A stretch of 64,000 nt of DNA from Kribbella kalugense. GTDB lineage: Bacteria; Actinomycetota; Actinomycetes; Propionibacteriales; Kribbellaceae. The translations under genes and the position numbers were made by a program. Below, in pieces: positions 16,711-25,728 of this stretch (position 1 is its first letter; every line of letters starts with the position of its first letter). Where the stretch lies: the NCBI RefSeq assembly GCF_004365875.1, contig NZ_SODF01000002.1, forward strand, positions 496,001 through 560,000, read 5' to 3'. The notes below the pieces were generated by a model, which worked only from the letters and a program-made list of their open reading frames with translations, did not search any database and was not told the DNA's origin.

Positions 16711-17460
16711 TTACCAGGCAATGAGGCCGAGGCGGTCGATGAAGGTTCCAGTTGGGCCGTCGGGGTCCATCGTCGCTAGTTTGATGATGGAGTCGGTGCC
16801 TTCGGTGACTGTTAGTTGGCCGGTGTGGTTGTTCATGTCGGTGGCGGCGAAGGTGCGGTTGGCGACCTCTCCGGGAGTGACGGCGTTGAACTTGATGCCG
16901 GGGAGCGCCTGGGCGTACCGGACGGTGATCATGTTCAGGGCCGCCTTCGAGGAGCTGTAGGCGAGCTCGTGCATCTTCGAGACCGGCTGATCCGGATCGG
17001 TCACGACTGCGAACGAACCTCCCGCGCTAGACACCATCACCACCCGCGGATGATCCGCCGCCTGCAGCAGCGGCAGGAACGCGTGCGTGACCCGGATCGG
17101 TCCGTACACGTTGGCGTCGTACACAGGATGAATCTCCTCAACCGTCGCGTCCGCGGGCGCGACGGCGTGTCCTGGTGCGCCGGCGTTGTTGATCAACACG
17201 TCCAGCCGGTCGGTGTGCTCGCGGACGAGTCGCACGGCCGCCGCCACCGACTCGTCCGAGGTCACGTCCAGCGGGACCAGGACGACGTTCGCGCCGTCGG
17301 CTGCGAGCTTGTCGGCGGCTGCTTGTCCTCGGCCTTCATCGCGTGAGCCGAGGAAGACCGTCCAGCCCAGTTCGCCAAGCCGCCGGGCCGCTTCGTACCC
17401 GAGCCCCTTGTTCGCTCCGGTGATCAGTACTGACGTCTGCTCCGAGTTAGTCATGCCCAT
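16711..17460 (-). CDS. SDR family oxidoreductase
   Basis: 249 aa from the ATG at 17460; the ATG at 17454 (MTNSEQTSVLITG) is equally possible. Cofactor loop TGANKGLG, NNAGAPG, catalytic Ser in VSSAGG and YSSSK are all present. The sequence resembles carbonyl-reductase-like SDRs (RxxxxVxxNVYGPIRVTHAFLPLLQ). Cytoplasmic, NADPH-dependent, substrate unknown; no operon partner. Confidence 0.92.
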   Translation of the reverse strand: MGMTNSEQTSVLITGANKGLGYEAARRLGELGWTVFLGSRDEGRGQAAADKLAADGANVVLVPLDVTSDESVAAAVRLVREHTDRLDVLINNAGAPGHAVAPADATVEEIHPVYDANVYGPIRVTHAFLPLLQAADHPRVVMVSSAGGSFAVVTDPDQPVSKMHELAYSSSKAALNMITVRYAQALPGIKFNAVTPGEVANRTFAATDMNNHTGQLTVTEGTDSIIKLATMDPDGPTGTFIDRLGLIAW

Positions 17461-17663
17461 AAGAGGACCCGGACCTGCTCGCCTGTGACGTGTTGTGAAC
17501 GACCTCACACCAAGGCACGCAGCCGGTGATTTGCAGACTTTAGTCGAAACCTTGCGCGTGAATGTCGGCGCTTGTACGGTCGGGCCACCCGGTCGCCGTA
17601 CCTGCATGCCATCTGAGTACGAGCCGGGGAGCCGAGACCGCCCCCAACTTGGCAGGAGTACCC

Positions 17664-20477
17664 ATGCACGGGATCAACCAGCTAGGCCGCGTGATCGCAG
17701 CGTCCGCGGCCGCGGCGATCGCGCTGACCGGCGCAGTATGTATGCCGTCTGCACAAGCCGCTCCCACCGCCACCACCGATGCCGGGGCGACGACGCCGTT
17801 CACCAGTTACGAGGGCGAGGCCGGCACGCTCGGCGGCGGCGCGACCGCCGTGTCGCTGACCGCCGCGCCAACGACGCAGTACTCGAGCGCGACCCTGGAA
17901 GCGTCCAGCCACGGCTACGCGCACCTGAGCGCGACCAATCAGTCCGTGCAATGGACGAACAACACCGGCCAGCCGATCAGCTACGTCAACCTGCGCGCCA
18001 GCATCCCGGACTCCCCGTCCGGCGGTGGGATCACCGCGACGCTGGACCTGTACGTCGACGGCACGTTCCGGCAGGCGCTGAACCTCAACTCCAAGCAGAC
18101 CTGGGTCTACGAGGGCACCAGCTACAACACCAGCGACGACCAGAACCCGGCGGACGGCGGCGCCCGCGTCTTCTTCGACGAGTCGCACGCGTTCATCACC
18201 GGCACCCCGATCGCGGCCGGGAGCACGCTTCAGCTGAGAAAGGGTTCGACCAACACAGCGTCGTACTACGACATTGACGTGATCGATGTCGAGAACCCGC
18301 CGGCGCCGATCGCCCAGCCGGCCAACTCGATCTCCATCACCAGCTGCGGCGCGGTATCGGACCCCACTCCGACCAACGGCGCGGCCGACAGCCAGTCGGT
18401 GGACAGCCGGGCCGCGATCCAGAGCTGCATCGATCAGGCCCAGTCGCAGAACAAGGTCCTGTGGATCCCGCAGGGAATCTTTTATCTGAAGGGCACCGCC
18501 AACCTGCACGCGACCGGGATCACGATCGCCGGCGCCGGGCTTTGGTACAGCACCATCTACCGCGACGTGCCAGTCCCCAACAGCACTCCGCTCGGGGCCG
18601 TGTTCGACCTGACCTCGACCACCGTGCAGAACTTCCACATCGACGCCAACGCCATCAGCCGCAGCACCATCGGCGGCGACGGCGGGGCAATGGACACCAC
18701 CGGTACGAACTGGATGGCCAACGGCATCTGGACGCAGCACACGATGTCCGGCTTCTGGGCGTCCGGCACCGGCGGCACCGTGCAGAACAGCCGGCTGACC
18801 TCGATCTGGGCCGACGGGATCAACGTCAACAACGTCTCGCTCAACGCGTCACACGGGGACAACCTGACGGTGACCAACAACTTCGTCCGCGGCACCGGCG
18901 ACGACGCGATCGCGATCAACTCGGTCGCGTACAACACCAACGGCGACGGCTCCACGACTACCTACACGCCGATGTCGAACATCAAGGTCACCCACAACAC
19001 GTCCATCACTCCGTGGGGCGGCAAGGGCATCGGGATCTACGGCGGCAGCGGTCACCTCGTGGACAGCAACTACATCAGCGACACGGCCCGCTACATCGGT
19101 CTGGGCGCCGGGCGGTTCGGCGTCAACGGCAGCGACCTCACGTCGGCGACGGTGTCGAACAACGTCGTCGTACGGTCAGGCGGCAACGCGTACAGCCAGG
19201 GTCAGCCCGCACTGCACGTCGGCAATGGCGGCGACGGCCAGAACACCGGCATCGTCAACAACGTCACCGTGACAGGCAACACCGTGTCCAACTCCCTGTA
19301 CGACGCGATCGGCTTCTCCACGTCGACGAACACGCAACTGCAGAACAACACGATCACGTCGCCCGGCCGCAACGGGGTCGTGATCTCGCCGCCGTTCTAC
19401 CCGGCGCCGACCGGGTCCGCGACGATCACCGGCAACAGCTTGACCGGTCTGAAGCCGGGCATGACGCCGTACGCCAACAACTCCAGCGGTTTCACGGCCT
19501 CGGAGAGCAACAACAGCTGGGATGGCACGACCACCCCGGAGGCGCCGTACGGCGGGACGCCCGCGGCGGTGCCCGGGACCGTCCAGGCGGAGAACTACGA
19601 CACCGGCGGTCAAGGCGTCGCCTACAACGTCACCTCCGTCAACGGCAACGGCACCGCCTATCGCTCCGACGGCGTCGACCTCGAGTCGACCTCAGATACC
19701 GGCGGCGGCTACAACCTCGGCTGGACGAGTGGCGGGCAATGGTTCCGCTACACCGTGAACGCTGCCTCGGCCGGCACGTACACACTCAACCTGCGAATCG
19801 CGGCCCCCTCCGCGGTGACCGGCGCACTGCACCTGTCCAACGCATCGGGTGCGAACCTCAGCGGTGCGATCAACCTCCCGGCGACCGGCGGCTGGCAGAC
19901 CTGGACCACAGTCACCGCCACCGTCACACTCCCGGCCGGCCAGCAGGTCCTGACTCTGAACCAGGACACCGGCGGCTGGAACCTCAACTCCCTGGACTTC
20001 GCCACGACCAGCGGCGGCACGAGCCCCATCGACTCGTCGGCCTGGTACGAGGTGATCAACCAGAACAGCGGAAAGTGCGCGGACGCCGCCAACTCCAGCA
20101 CCGCCAACGCCACCGTCGTCCAGCAGTACACCTGCAGCGGATCCCTCAACCAGCAGTGGCAGTTCGTCTCGGTCGGCAACGGGTACTACGAGGTGCTGGG
20201 CCGCAACGGCGCCACCCAGAGGCAAGCCTGGGACGTCACCGGCGGCACCTCCGCCACCTCACCCGGCACCCCACTCCAGACCTGGGCCTACGCCAGCGCG
20301 ACCAATCAGCAGTGGCAGGCGGTCGCCCAGACCGCCGGTAACTACACCTTGGTAGCCCGCAACAGCGGCCTCTGCCTCGGCGTCCCGAACTCCTCGACGA
20401 GCAACGGCACCCAACTCCAGGTCCTCACCTGCGACAGCACCCCCACTCAGTCCTTCCACCTCACCAAACAGGCCTGA
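17664..20477 (+). CDS. secreted parallel beta-helix glycoside hydrolase (GH87-like) with CBMs and ricin lectin domain
   Basis: 937 aa from the ATG at 17664 (AGGAG 6 nt upstream). A signal peptide ends near AQA. Next come a CBM35-like domain (about 50-210, SYEGEAGTLGGGA), a right-handed beta-helix (about 220-640) with VDSRAAIQSCIDQAQSQ and IPQGIFYLKG at its start and NNFVRGTGDDAIAINS as a candidate Asp-Asp active site, then a CBM6 module (about 660-790, PGTVQAENYDTGGQGVAY) and a ricin B-type lectin domain (about 805-937). Layout fits alpha-1,3-glucanase/mycodextranase of GH87, but other beta-helix hydrolases or lyases are possible. Confidence 0.72.
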   Translation: MHGINQLGRVIAASAAAAIALTGAVCMPSAQAAPTATTDAGATTPFTSYEGEAGTLGGGATAVSLTAAPTTQYSSATLEASSHGYAHLSATNQSVQWTNNTGQPISYVNLRASIPDSPSGGGITATLDLYVDGTFRQALNLNSKQTWVYEGTSYNTSDDQNPADGGARVFFDESHAFITGTPIAAGSTLQLRKGSTNTASYYDIDVIDVENPPAPIAQPANSISITSCGAVSDPTPTNGAADSQSVDSRAAIQSCIDQAQSQNKVLWIPQGIFYLKGTANLHATGITIAGAGLWYSTIYRDVPVPNSTPLGAVFDLTSTTVQNFHIDANAISRSTIGGDGGAMDTTGTNWMANGIWTQHTMSGFWASGTGGTVQNSRLTSIWADGINVNNVSLNASHGDNLTVTNNFVRGTGDDAIAINSVAYNTNGDGSTTTYTPMSNIKVTHNTSITPWGGKGIGIYGGSGHLVDSNYISDTARYIGLGAGRFGVNGSDLTSATVSNNVVVRSGGNAYSQGQPALHVGNGGDGQNTGIVNNVTVTGNTVSNSLYDAIGFSTSTNTQLQNNTITSPGRNGVVISPPFYPAPTGSATITGNSLTGLKPGMTPYANNSSGFTASESNNSWDGTTTPEAPYGGTPAAVPGTVQAENYDTGGQGVAYNVTSVNGNGTAYRSDGVDLESTSDTGGGYNLGWTSGGQWFRYTVNAASAGTYTLNLRIAAPSAVTGALHLSNASGANLSGAINLPATGGWQTWTTVTATVTLPAGQQVLTLNQDTGGWNLNSLDFATTSGGTSPIDSSAWYEVINQNSGKCADAANSSTANATVVQQYTCSGSLNQQWQFVSVGNGYYEVLGRNGATQRQAWDVTGGTSATSPGTPLQTWAYASATNQQWQAVAQTAGNYTLVARNSGLCLGVPNSSTSNGTQLQVLTCDSTPTQSFHLTKQA

Positions 20478-20516
20478 CACCGCCCTCGCGCCGTGATCTG
20501 GTTCACTTGAGTGGAG

Positions 20517-20537
20517 ATACATAGCATTCCTATGTAT
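20517..20537. promoter_or_regulatory. MarR operator candidate ATACATAG-N5-CTATGTAT
   Basis: Perfect 8-bp arms with a 5-nt spacer, ending 4 nt before the GTG at 20542. Its position over the probable promoter suggests autorepression of the MarR-MFS operon. Confidence 0.65.
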
Positions 20538-20541
20538 ATTT

Positions 20542-20994
20542 GTGAGTGTGATTGCCAGGGATCTGACTCAGCTCGGTGAAGAGTTGGTGGTTGCGTCGAC
20601 GCGGTTGTCGCGACTGGCCACTCGGAACGCGAGTACGTTGCCGCACGCCGCGATGCGCGTGCTCGGCCGGCTCGACGAGCTGGGCCAGGCCCGGATCAGT
20701 GAGCTGGCCAAGGCCGACCGGTGTTCCCAGCCGACCATGTCCAACCTGGTGCAGCGGCTGGAGGAGCAGGGCTCGGTACGCCGAAGCACCGACCCGGCCG
20801 ACTCCCGCGCCAGCCTGATCGCCCTCACCGACAAGGGTCTCGCCGAGTTGCGCGATGCGCGCCGGCAGGCCGGGACCGCGCTCGCGGCCCACCTCGGTCA
20901 GCTCCCCGCGTCCGACCTCACCACCTTGGAGGCCGCCGCCGCCATCATCCACAAACTCCTCACCCTCGAGCCTTTGGAGGACACGCCCCGGTGA
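20542..20994 (+). CDS. MarR family transcriptional regulator
   Basis: 150 aa. The first GTG (20542) or the GTG at 20548 is the start; no Shine-Dalgarno is visible, so the message may be leaderless. The winged helix is clear: ARISELAKADRCSQPTMSNLVQRLEEQGSVRRSTDPADSRASLIALT. The stop overlaps the start of the MFS gene (GTGA), so it probably regulates that transporter. A palindromic operator lies directly upstream. Confidence 0.93.
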   Translation: MSVIARDLTQLGEELVVASTRLSRLATRNASTLPHAAMRVLGRLDELGQARISELAKADRCSQPTMSNLVQRLEEQGSVRRSTDPADSRASLIALTDKGLAELRDARRQAGTALAAHLGQLPASDLTTLEAAAAIIHKLLTLEPLEDTPR

Positions 20995-22205
20995 GCAACT
21001 CGTCATTTCTCAAGCAACCCAAGTCCGTCTGGGCGGTCGCGTTCGCCTGCGTGATCGCGTTCATGGGCATCGGCCTGGTGGACCCCATCCTCAAGCCGAT
21101 CGCCGAGCAGTTGCACGCGAGCCCGTCCCAGGTCTCGCTGCTGTTCACCAGCTACATGGCGGTCATCGGCGTCGCGATGCTGATCACCGGCGCGGTCTCG
21201 AGCCGGATCGGCGCCAAGCGCACCCTGCTGATCGGCCTGGCCATCATCGTCGTGTTCAGCGCATTGGCCGGCCTGTCCAACAGCATCGGCATGATCGTCG
21301 CCTTCCGGGCCGGCTGGGGTCTCGGCAACGCACTCTTCATCGCGACCGCGCTCGCCACCATCGTGAACTCGGCCTCCGGCTCGGTCGCCCAGGCGATCAT
21401 CCTGTACGAGGCCGCTCTCGGTGTCGGCATCGCGGCCGGCCCCCTGGTCGGCGGTGAGCTCGGCACGATCTCCTGGCGCGGCCCGTTCTTCGGTGTCGCC
21501 GTACTGATGACGATCGCGCTCGCCGCGACCGCGTTCCTGCTGCCGGCTTCGCCGCCGGAAGCTCGTCGTACGTCGATCATCGAACCGCTGAAGGCACTCC
21601 GTCACCGGTCGCTAGCAACTGTCGCGGTCACCGCGCTGCTGTACAACTTCGGCTTCTTCACGCTGCTCGCGTTCACCCCGTTCCCGCTGGCGATGTCGGC
21701 GCGGCAGATCGGGCTGATCTTCTTCGGCTGGGGTCTGTGTCTCGCATTCAGCTCGGTGTTCGTGGCGCCGCGGCTGCAGCGCCGGTTCGGCACGCTGCCG
21801 GTTGCGATGACGGTGCTGCTGCTGTTCAGTGCGGACCTCGCGATGATGGGCCTGTTCGCGCACAACAAGGCGGTCCTCGCGACCGGCGTGGTCGTGGCCG
21901 GCCTGTTCCTCGGCATCAACAACACGCTGATCACCGAGGCTGTCATGGCAGCCGCTCCGGTCGAGCGCGGTACGGCGTCCGCGGCGTACTCCTTCGTGCG
22001 GTTCTCGGGTGGCGCGGTCGCTCCGTGGCTGGCCGGGAAGCTCGGTGAGGAGTTCAACATCCAGCTGCCGTTCTACGTCGGCGCCTTCGCGGTGCTGCTC
22101 GCGGTCGGCGTGCTGGCCACCGGCTGGAAGCCGCTGTCGCACCTGCGGGTCCCCGCGAACCACACCGAGGTCGAGGCCGAGGCGCTCACCGTCGCCGAGG
22201 CCTGA
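20991..22205 (+). CDS. MFS transporter (12-TM drug/metabolite exporter)
   Basis: 404 aa starting at the GTG that overlaps the MarR stop by four bases. About 12 hydrophobic segments are present; motif A-like SSRIGAKRTLL lies between TM2 and TM3 and GPLVGG in TM5 resembles the antiporter motif. Likely a proton-driven exporter in the inner membrane under control of the co-transcribed MarR. An intrinsic hairpin terminator follows the stop. Confidence 0.92.
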   Translation: MSNSSFLKQPKSVWAVAFACVIAFMGIGLVDPILKPIAEQLHASPSQVSLLFTSYMAVIGVAMLITGAVSSRIGAKRTLLIGLAIIVVFSALAGLSNSIGMIVAFRAGWGLGNALFIATALATIVNSASGSVAQAIILYEAALGVGIAAGPLVGGELGTISWRGPFFGVAVLMTIALAATAFLLPASPPEARRTSIIEPLKALRHRSLATVAVTALLYNFGFFTLLAFTPFPLAMSARQIGLIFFGWGLCLAFSSVFVAPRLQRRFGTLPVAMTVLLLFSADLAMMGLFAHNKAVLATGVVVAGLFLGINNTLITEAVMAAAPVERGTASAAYSFVRFSGGAVAPWLAGKLGEEFNIQLPFYVGAFAVLLAVGVLATGWKPLSHLRVPANHTEVEAEALTVAEA

Positions 22206-22217
22206 TTGGTCTACCCG

Positions 22218-22247
22218 ACCCGCCGGAGATCGATTTCTCCGGCGGGT
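22218..22247 (+). terminator. hairpin terminator after the MFS gene
   Basis: Perfect 11-bp stem ACCCGCCGGAG/CTCCGGCGGGT with an 8-nt loop, 13 nt past the MFS stop. The T-run is poor (CCTCGCGTTT), usual for high-GC actinobacteria. Confidence 0.75.
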
Positions 22248-22270
22248 CCTCGCGTTTAGGGTCAGTAAGT

Positions 22271-24658
22271 ATGTGGCCCATTCTGCGCACTTACACCGGA
22301 CGCAACCTCCGCCGGATCGCTCTGCCGCTCGGCGGCATCGGCACCGGAACGGTCAGCCTCGGCGGCCGTGGCAACCTCCGCGACTGGGAGATCGTGAACC
22401 GCCCGGCCAAAGGCTTCCACCCTGGTACGGCGTTCTTCGCGATCCGCACCGAATCTCCGGACGGCGCCGTGACGACTCGCGCCGTCGAAGGTCCCCTGGA
22501 TCTGAGTGAGTACGAAGGTGCTCACGGGAGTGGCGCCCAGAACCACGGTCTGCCTCGGTTCCGCGAGGCGACCTTCGCCACCACCTATCCCTTTGCACGG
22601 CTTGAGCTCCGCGATGACGACGTACCGGTCGATGTTGCGCTGGAAGCCTTCAATCCCTTCGTCCCCACGGACGTCGAGGCGAGCTCGTGGCCGGTCGCGG
22701 TACTGCGCTTCGTGGTCACTAACCGCAGTGACCAGGCTTTGACTGTTTCGCTGGCCGGGGCGTTGGAGAACTTCATCGGCCGGGACGGAACCATTGATGT
22801 TGCTGCGGGCAACTACAACACGACGATGGACGGCGGCGTACTGCTGCGCAGTCGCGGTGTCGACCCCGGCGCGGAGCAGTACGGCTCGATCGCGCTCGCC
22901 GTACTCGATGGGCAGGACGTGACCCGCCGTACCGGCTGGGCCGATCGGACCTGGGGTGACAGCCTGCTCGACTTCTGGGACGACTTCACCGCGGACGGGC
23001 GCCTCGACGAACGCAGCAGCAAGTCCGAGACGCCGGTCGCCTCGGTCGCCGACCGCCGTACCGTGGCCGCGGGAGCGACCGAGTCCTTCACGTTCCTGCT
23101 CGCCTGGCACTTCCCGAACCGGCGCGCCTGGGAGAAATCCGATGTCGTCGGCAACCACTACACGACGCTCACCGACGATGCCTGGACCGCGCTCTGCCGG
23201 TTCGCGCCGCAGCTCGACGACCTGGAACGCCGTACCATCGCCTTCGTCACCGACTTCCTCGGCGCCGACCTACCGGACGTCGTCAAGGAGGCAGCACTCT
23301 TCAACCTCAGCACGCTGCGGACGCAGACCGTCTTCCGTACGCCGGACGGACGATTCTTCGGCTGGGAAGGCTGTTCCGATCACGTGGGCAGCTGCTTCGG
23401 GAGTTGCACGCATGTGTGGAACTACGAGCAGGCGACACCGTTCCTGTTCGGCGAGATCGCGCGGTCGTTGCGTGAGGTGGAGTTCGCCCACGCGACCGAT
23501 GATCAAGGTCTGATGAGCTTCCGGGTCGGCCTACCGCTGGAGACGAGTGCCCGCGATTGGCGGGTCGCTGCGGCGGACGGTCAGCTTGGTTGCCTGGTGA
23601 AGCTATACCGCGATTGGCGACTCAGTGGGGACGACGAGTTGCTGCGTTCGTTGTGGCCGGCGGCTCGGCGGGCGCTGGAGTTCTGCTGGATCCCCGGTGG
23701 ATGGGATGCGGACCGCGACGGCGTGATGGAGGGTTGCCAGCACAACACGATGGACGTCGAGTACTACGGCCCCAATCCGCAGATGCAGTCGTGGTACCTC
23801 GCCGCATTGCGAGCGTGCGAGGAGATGGCGACGTACCTCGGTGATGATCTGGCGGTTGAGTGCCGGAAGCTGTTCGAGTACGGCAGCGCGTGGATGGACG
23901 AGCAGCTGTTCAACGGCGAGTACTACCGGCACGAGATCCGGCCGCCGGCGTCCGCGGATGACGTGGCCGCCGGACTGCGCGAGACAATGGGCGCCGCCGA
24001 TCCGACGCATCCGGTGCTGCAGTTGGGCGACGGCTGCCTTGTCGACCAGCTGGTCGGCCAGCACCTCGCTCGCCTGACACAGCTGGGCACGCTGCTCGAC
24101 GAGGATCGGGTGGCCACCACACTGCGCAGCATCCTGGCCTACAACGGGCTGTCGGGATTCGCCGGGCACTTCAACCACATGCGCAGCTACGTACTCGGTG
24201 ACGACGAGTCCGCAGTACTGATGTGCAGCTACCCGCGCGGCAACCGGCCCGAGCGCCCGTTCCCGTACTTCACCGAGGTGATGACCGGCTTCGAACACAT
24301 CCTCGCGGTCGGCCTCATCACCGAACGCCTGGTCGACGAGGGCCTGCAGGTCATCACCAACATCCGCCAGCGGTACGACGGCGAACGCCGCAACCCGTAC
24401 GACGAAGCCGAATGCGGTCACCACTACGCCCGAGCCATGGCGAGCTGGGGCGCGGTCATAGCGCTGACCGGCTTCGACTACAACGCTCACACCGGGGAAA
24501 TGAGCTTCACCCCAACCCTCCCCGACACGCGACAGATCTTCTGGTCCACCGGCAACGCCTACGGCACCTTCAACACCGCCACCAACGAACTACAAGTCCG
24601 AGAAGGCCAACTCCACCTCACCAAACTCACCCTCAACGGCACCCAGATCCCGCTCTGA
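22271..24658 (+). CDS. GH116-like glycosidase (bacterial GBA2/non-lysosomal glucosylceramidase homologue)
   Basis: 795 aa, no signal peptide, so cytoplasmic. It has an N-terminal beta-sandwich (about 1-310, LPLGGIGTGTVSLGGRGNLRDWEIVNRP) and a C-terminal (alpha/alpha)6 barrel. Family catalytic residues appear as Glu386 in CTHVWNYEQA (nucleophile) and Asp495 in QHNTMDVEYYGPNPQMQSWYL (acid/base). GH116 enzymes are retaining beta-glucosidases, beta-xylosidases or glucosylceramidases; specificity is open. The ATG at 22271 has no clear Shine-Dalgarno. Its stop codon lies inside the operator of the next gene. Confidence 0.85.
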   Translation: MWPILRTYTGRNLRRIALPLGGIGTGTVSLGGRGNLRDWEIVNRPAKGFHPGTAFFAIRTESPDGAVTTRAVEGPLDLSEYEGAHGSGAQNHGLPRFREATFATTYPFARLELRDDDVPVDVALEAFNPFVPTDVEASSWPVAVLRFVVTNRSDQALTVSLAGALENFIGRDGTIDVAAGNYNTTMDGGVLLRSRGVDPGAEQYGSIALAVLDGQDVTRRTGWADRTWGDSLLDFWDDFTADGRLDERSSKSETPVASVADRRTVAAGATESFTFLLAWHFPNRRAWEKSDVVGNHYTTLTDDAWTALCRFAPQLDDLERRTIAFVTDFLGADLPDVVKEAALFNLSTLRTQTVFRTPDGRFFGWEGCSDHVGSCFGSCTHVWNYEQATPFLFGEIARSLREVEFAHATDDQGLMSFRVGLPLETSARDWRVAAADGQLGCLVKLYRDWRLSGDDELLRSLWPAARRALEFCWIPGGWDADRDGVMEGCQHNTMDVEYYGPNPQMQSWYLAALRACEEMATYLGDDLAVECRKLFEYGSAWMDEQLFNGEYYRHEIRPPASADDVAAGLRETMGAADPTHPVLQLGDGCLVDQLVGQHLARLTQLGTLLDEDRVATTLRSILAYNGLSGFAGHFNHMRSYVLGDDESAVLMCSYPRGNRPERPFPYFTEVMTGFEHILAVGLITERLVDEGLQVITNIRQRYDGERRNPYDEAECGHHYARAMASWGAVIALTGFDYNAHTGEMSFTPTLPDTRQIFWSTGNAYGTFNTATNELQVREGQLHLTKLTLNGTQIPL

Positions 24659-24677
24659 CCATACCAAACGGTATGGT
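24658..24677. promoter_or_regulatory. TetR operator candidate ACCATACC-N4-GGTATGGT
   Basis: Perfect 8-bp arms, 4-nt spacer. The first base is the last base of the GH116 stop codon. TATGGT in the right arm could be the -10 box, giving a transcript starting near the ATG at 24690, so binding would block the TetR promoter directly. Confidence 0.7.
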
Positions 24678-24689
24678 ATGGTCAGCCGC

Positions 24690-25220
24690 ATGGTGACTCG
24701 GGTGGAGTGGTTGGAGGCTGGGCTCGAGTTGCTGGCGACCGAGGGGGCGCCGGCGATCACGATCGAGCGGTTGACCGATCAGCTCGGCGTGACCAAAGGG
24801 TCGTATTACCACCACTTCGGGAGTGCGGGTGGTTTCAAGACCGCGCTCTTGGAGCACTTCGAGGCGCAGTACACGACGCGTCTGATCGACACCATCGAAG
24901 GCGAGACCGCCAAGCCGGAAGAGAAGCTCCAGCACCTGCTGCGGCTCGTGCTGGCCGACCCGGATGTTGCCGCGTTGGAGATCGCGGTGCGGGCGTGGGC
25001 TTTGCAGGATCCCGACGTACGGGCTGCGCAGGAGCGGGTGGACGAGGCACGTACGGCGTACCTGAAGGAGCTGTGCCGTGGGATCGGTGCGGACGTCGAT
25101 CCGGATCGGTTCGCGCAGTTGCTGTATCTGATTCTGATCGGGGCCGAGCAGGTGCTCCCCTCGATCGACCGGGCGGAGCTGCGGGAGATCTACGACCTCA
25201 CGCTCCGCCTCATCGACTAG
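24690..25220 (+). CDS. TetR family transcriptional regulator
   Basis: 176 aa from the ATG at 24690, preferred over the ATG at 24678 because the latter is fused to the operator and the transcript is predicted to start near 24690 (leaderless). HTH: ITIERLTDQLGVTKGSYYHHFGSAGGFKTALLEHF. The ligand domain is of the type common near small oxidoreductase or DUF genes. It is followed after 10 nt by a DUF2867-like gene, which it probably regulates together with itself. Confidence 0.91.
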   Translation: MVTRVEWLEAGLELLATEGAPAITIERLTDQLGVTKGSYYHHFGSAGGFKTALLEHFEAQYTTRLIDTIEGETAKPEEKLQHLLRLVLADPDVAALEIAVRAWALQDPDVRAAQERVDEARTAYLKELCRGIGADVDPDRFAQLLYLILIGAEQVLPSIDRAELREIYDLTLRLID

Positions 25221-25230
25221 GGAGCGGCAG

Positions 25231-25728
25231 ATGCCGACCACATTGCACGAACTCGACGATCTGGTGCCCGTCGTGGACGAGATCGATGTGAAGACGGCGC
25301 GCGGCGAGGTGACGCTGCGGGAGTTCATCGCCGGCGCGCTGGGCCACAGTCCGTTGTGGGTCAAGGGATTGTTCGCCGTACGGATCGCTGTCGCGGCGGT
25401 GCTGCGGCTTGAGACCACCGGCATACCCGATACCCGCCGGCTGCGGCCGGAGACGGTCAGCTTCACGCCGGGCGAGAAGGACGCGTTCTTCACGGTCGTG
25501 CGCGGCGAAGAGGACCACTATCTGCTGCTGAAGGTCTCCGACAACCACCTGATCGGGTACCTCGCGTTCTTCACCGACAACGAGCACCCGGCCACGTTCA
25601 AGGTGGTCACCCTCGTGCAGTACCTGCGGCCGGCGGGCCGGTTCTACTACAACCTGATCCGCCCGTTCCATCACCTCGTCCTGCTCAGCATGTGCCGAGC
25701 CGGCGAGGCGTCGCGCGACAAGCGGTAA
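25231..25728 (+). CDS. DUF2867-like protein
   Basis: 165 aa, GGAG 7 nt upstream of the ATG. ALGHSPLWVKGLFAVRIAVAAVLRLE, HLIGYLAFFTDNEHPATFKVVTLVQYLRPAGRFYYNLIRPFHHLVL match the DUF2867 pattern (a START/SRPBCC-like small domain that often follows NAD-dependent epimerases). Function unknown. It is probably co-transcribed with the upstream TetR; its 3' end overlaps the convergent permease gene by 44 bases. Confidence 0.75.
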   Translation: MPTTLHELDDLVPVVDEIDVKTARGEVTLREFIAGALGHSPLWVKGLFAVRIAVAAVLRLETTGIPDTRRLRPETVSFTPGEKDAFFTVVRGEEDHYLLLKVSDNHLIGYLAFFTDNEHPATFKVVTLVQYLRPAGRFYYNLIRPFHHLVLLSMCRAGEASRDKR

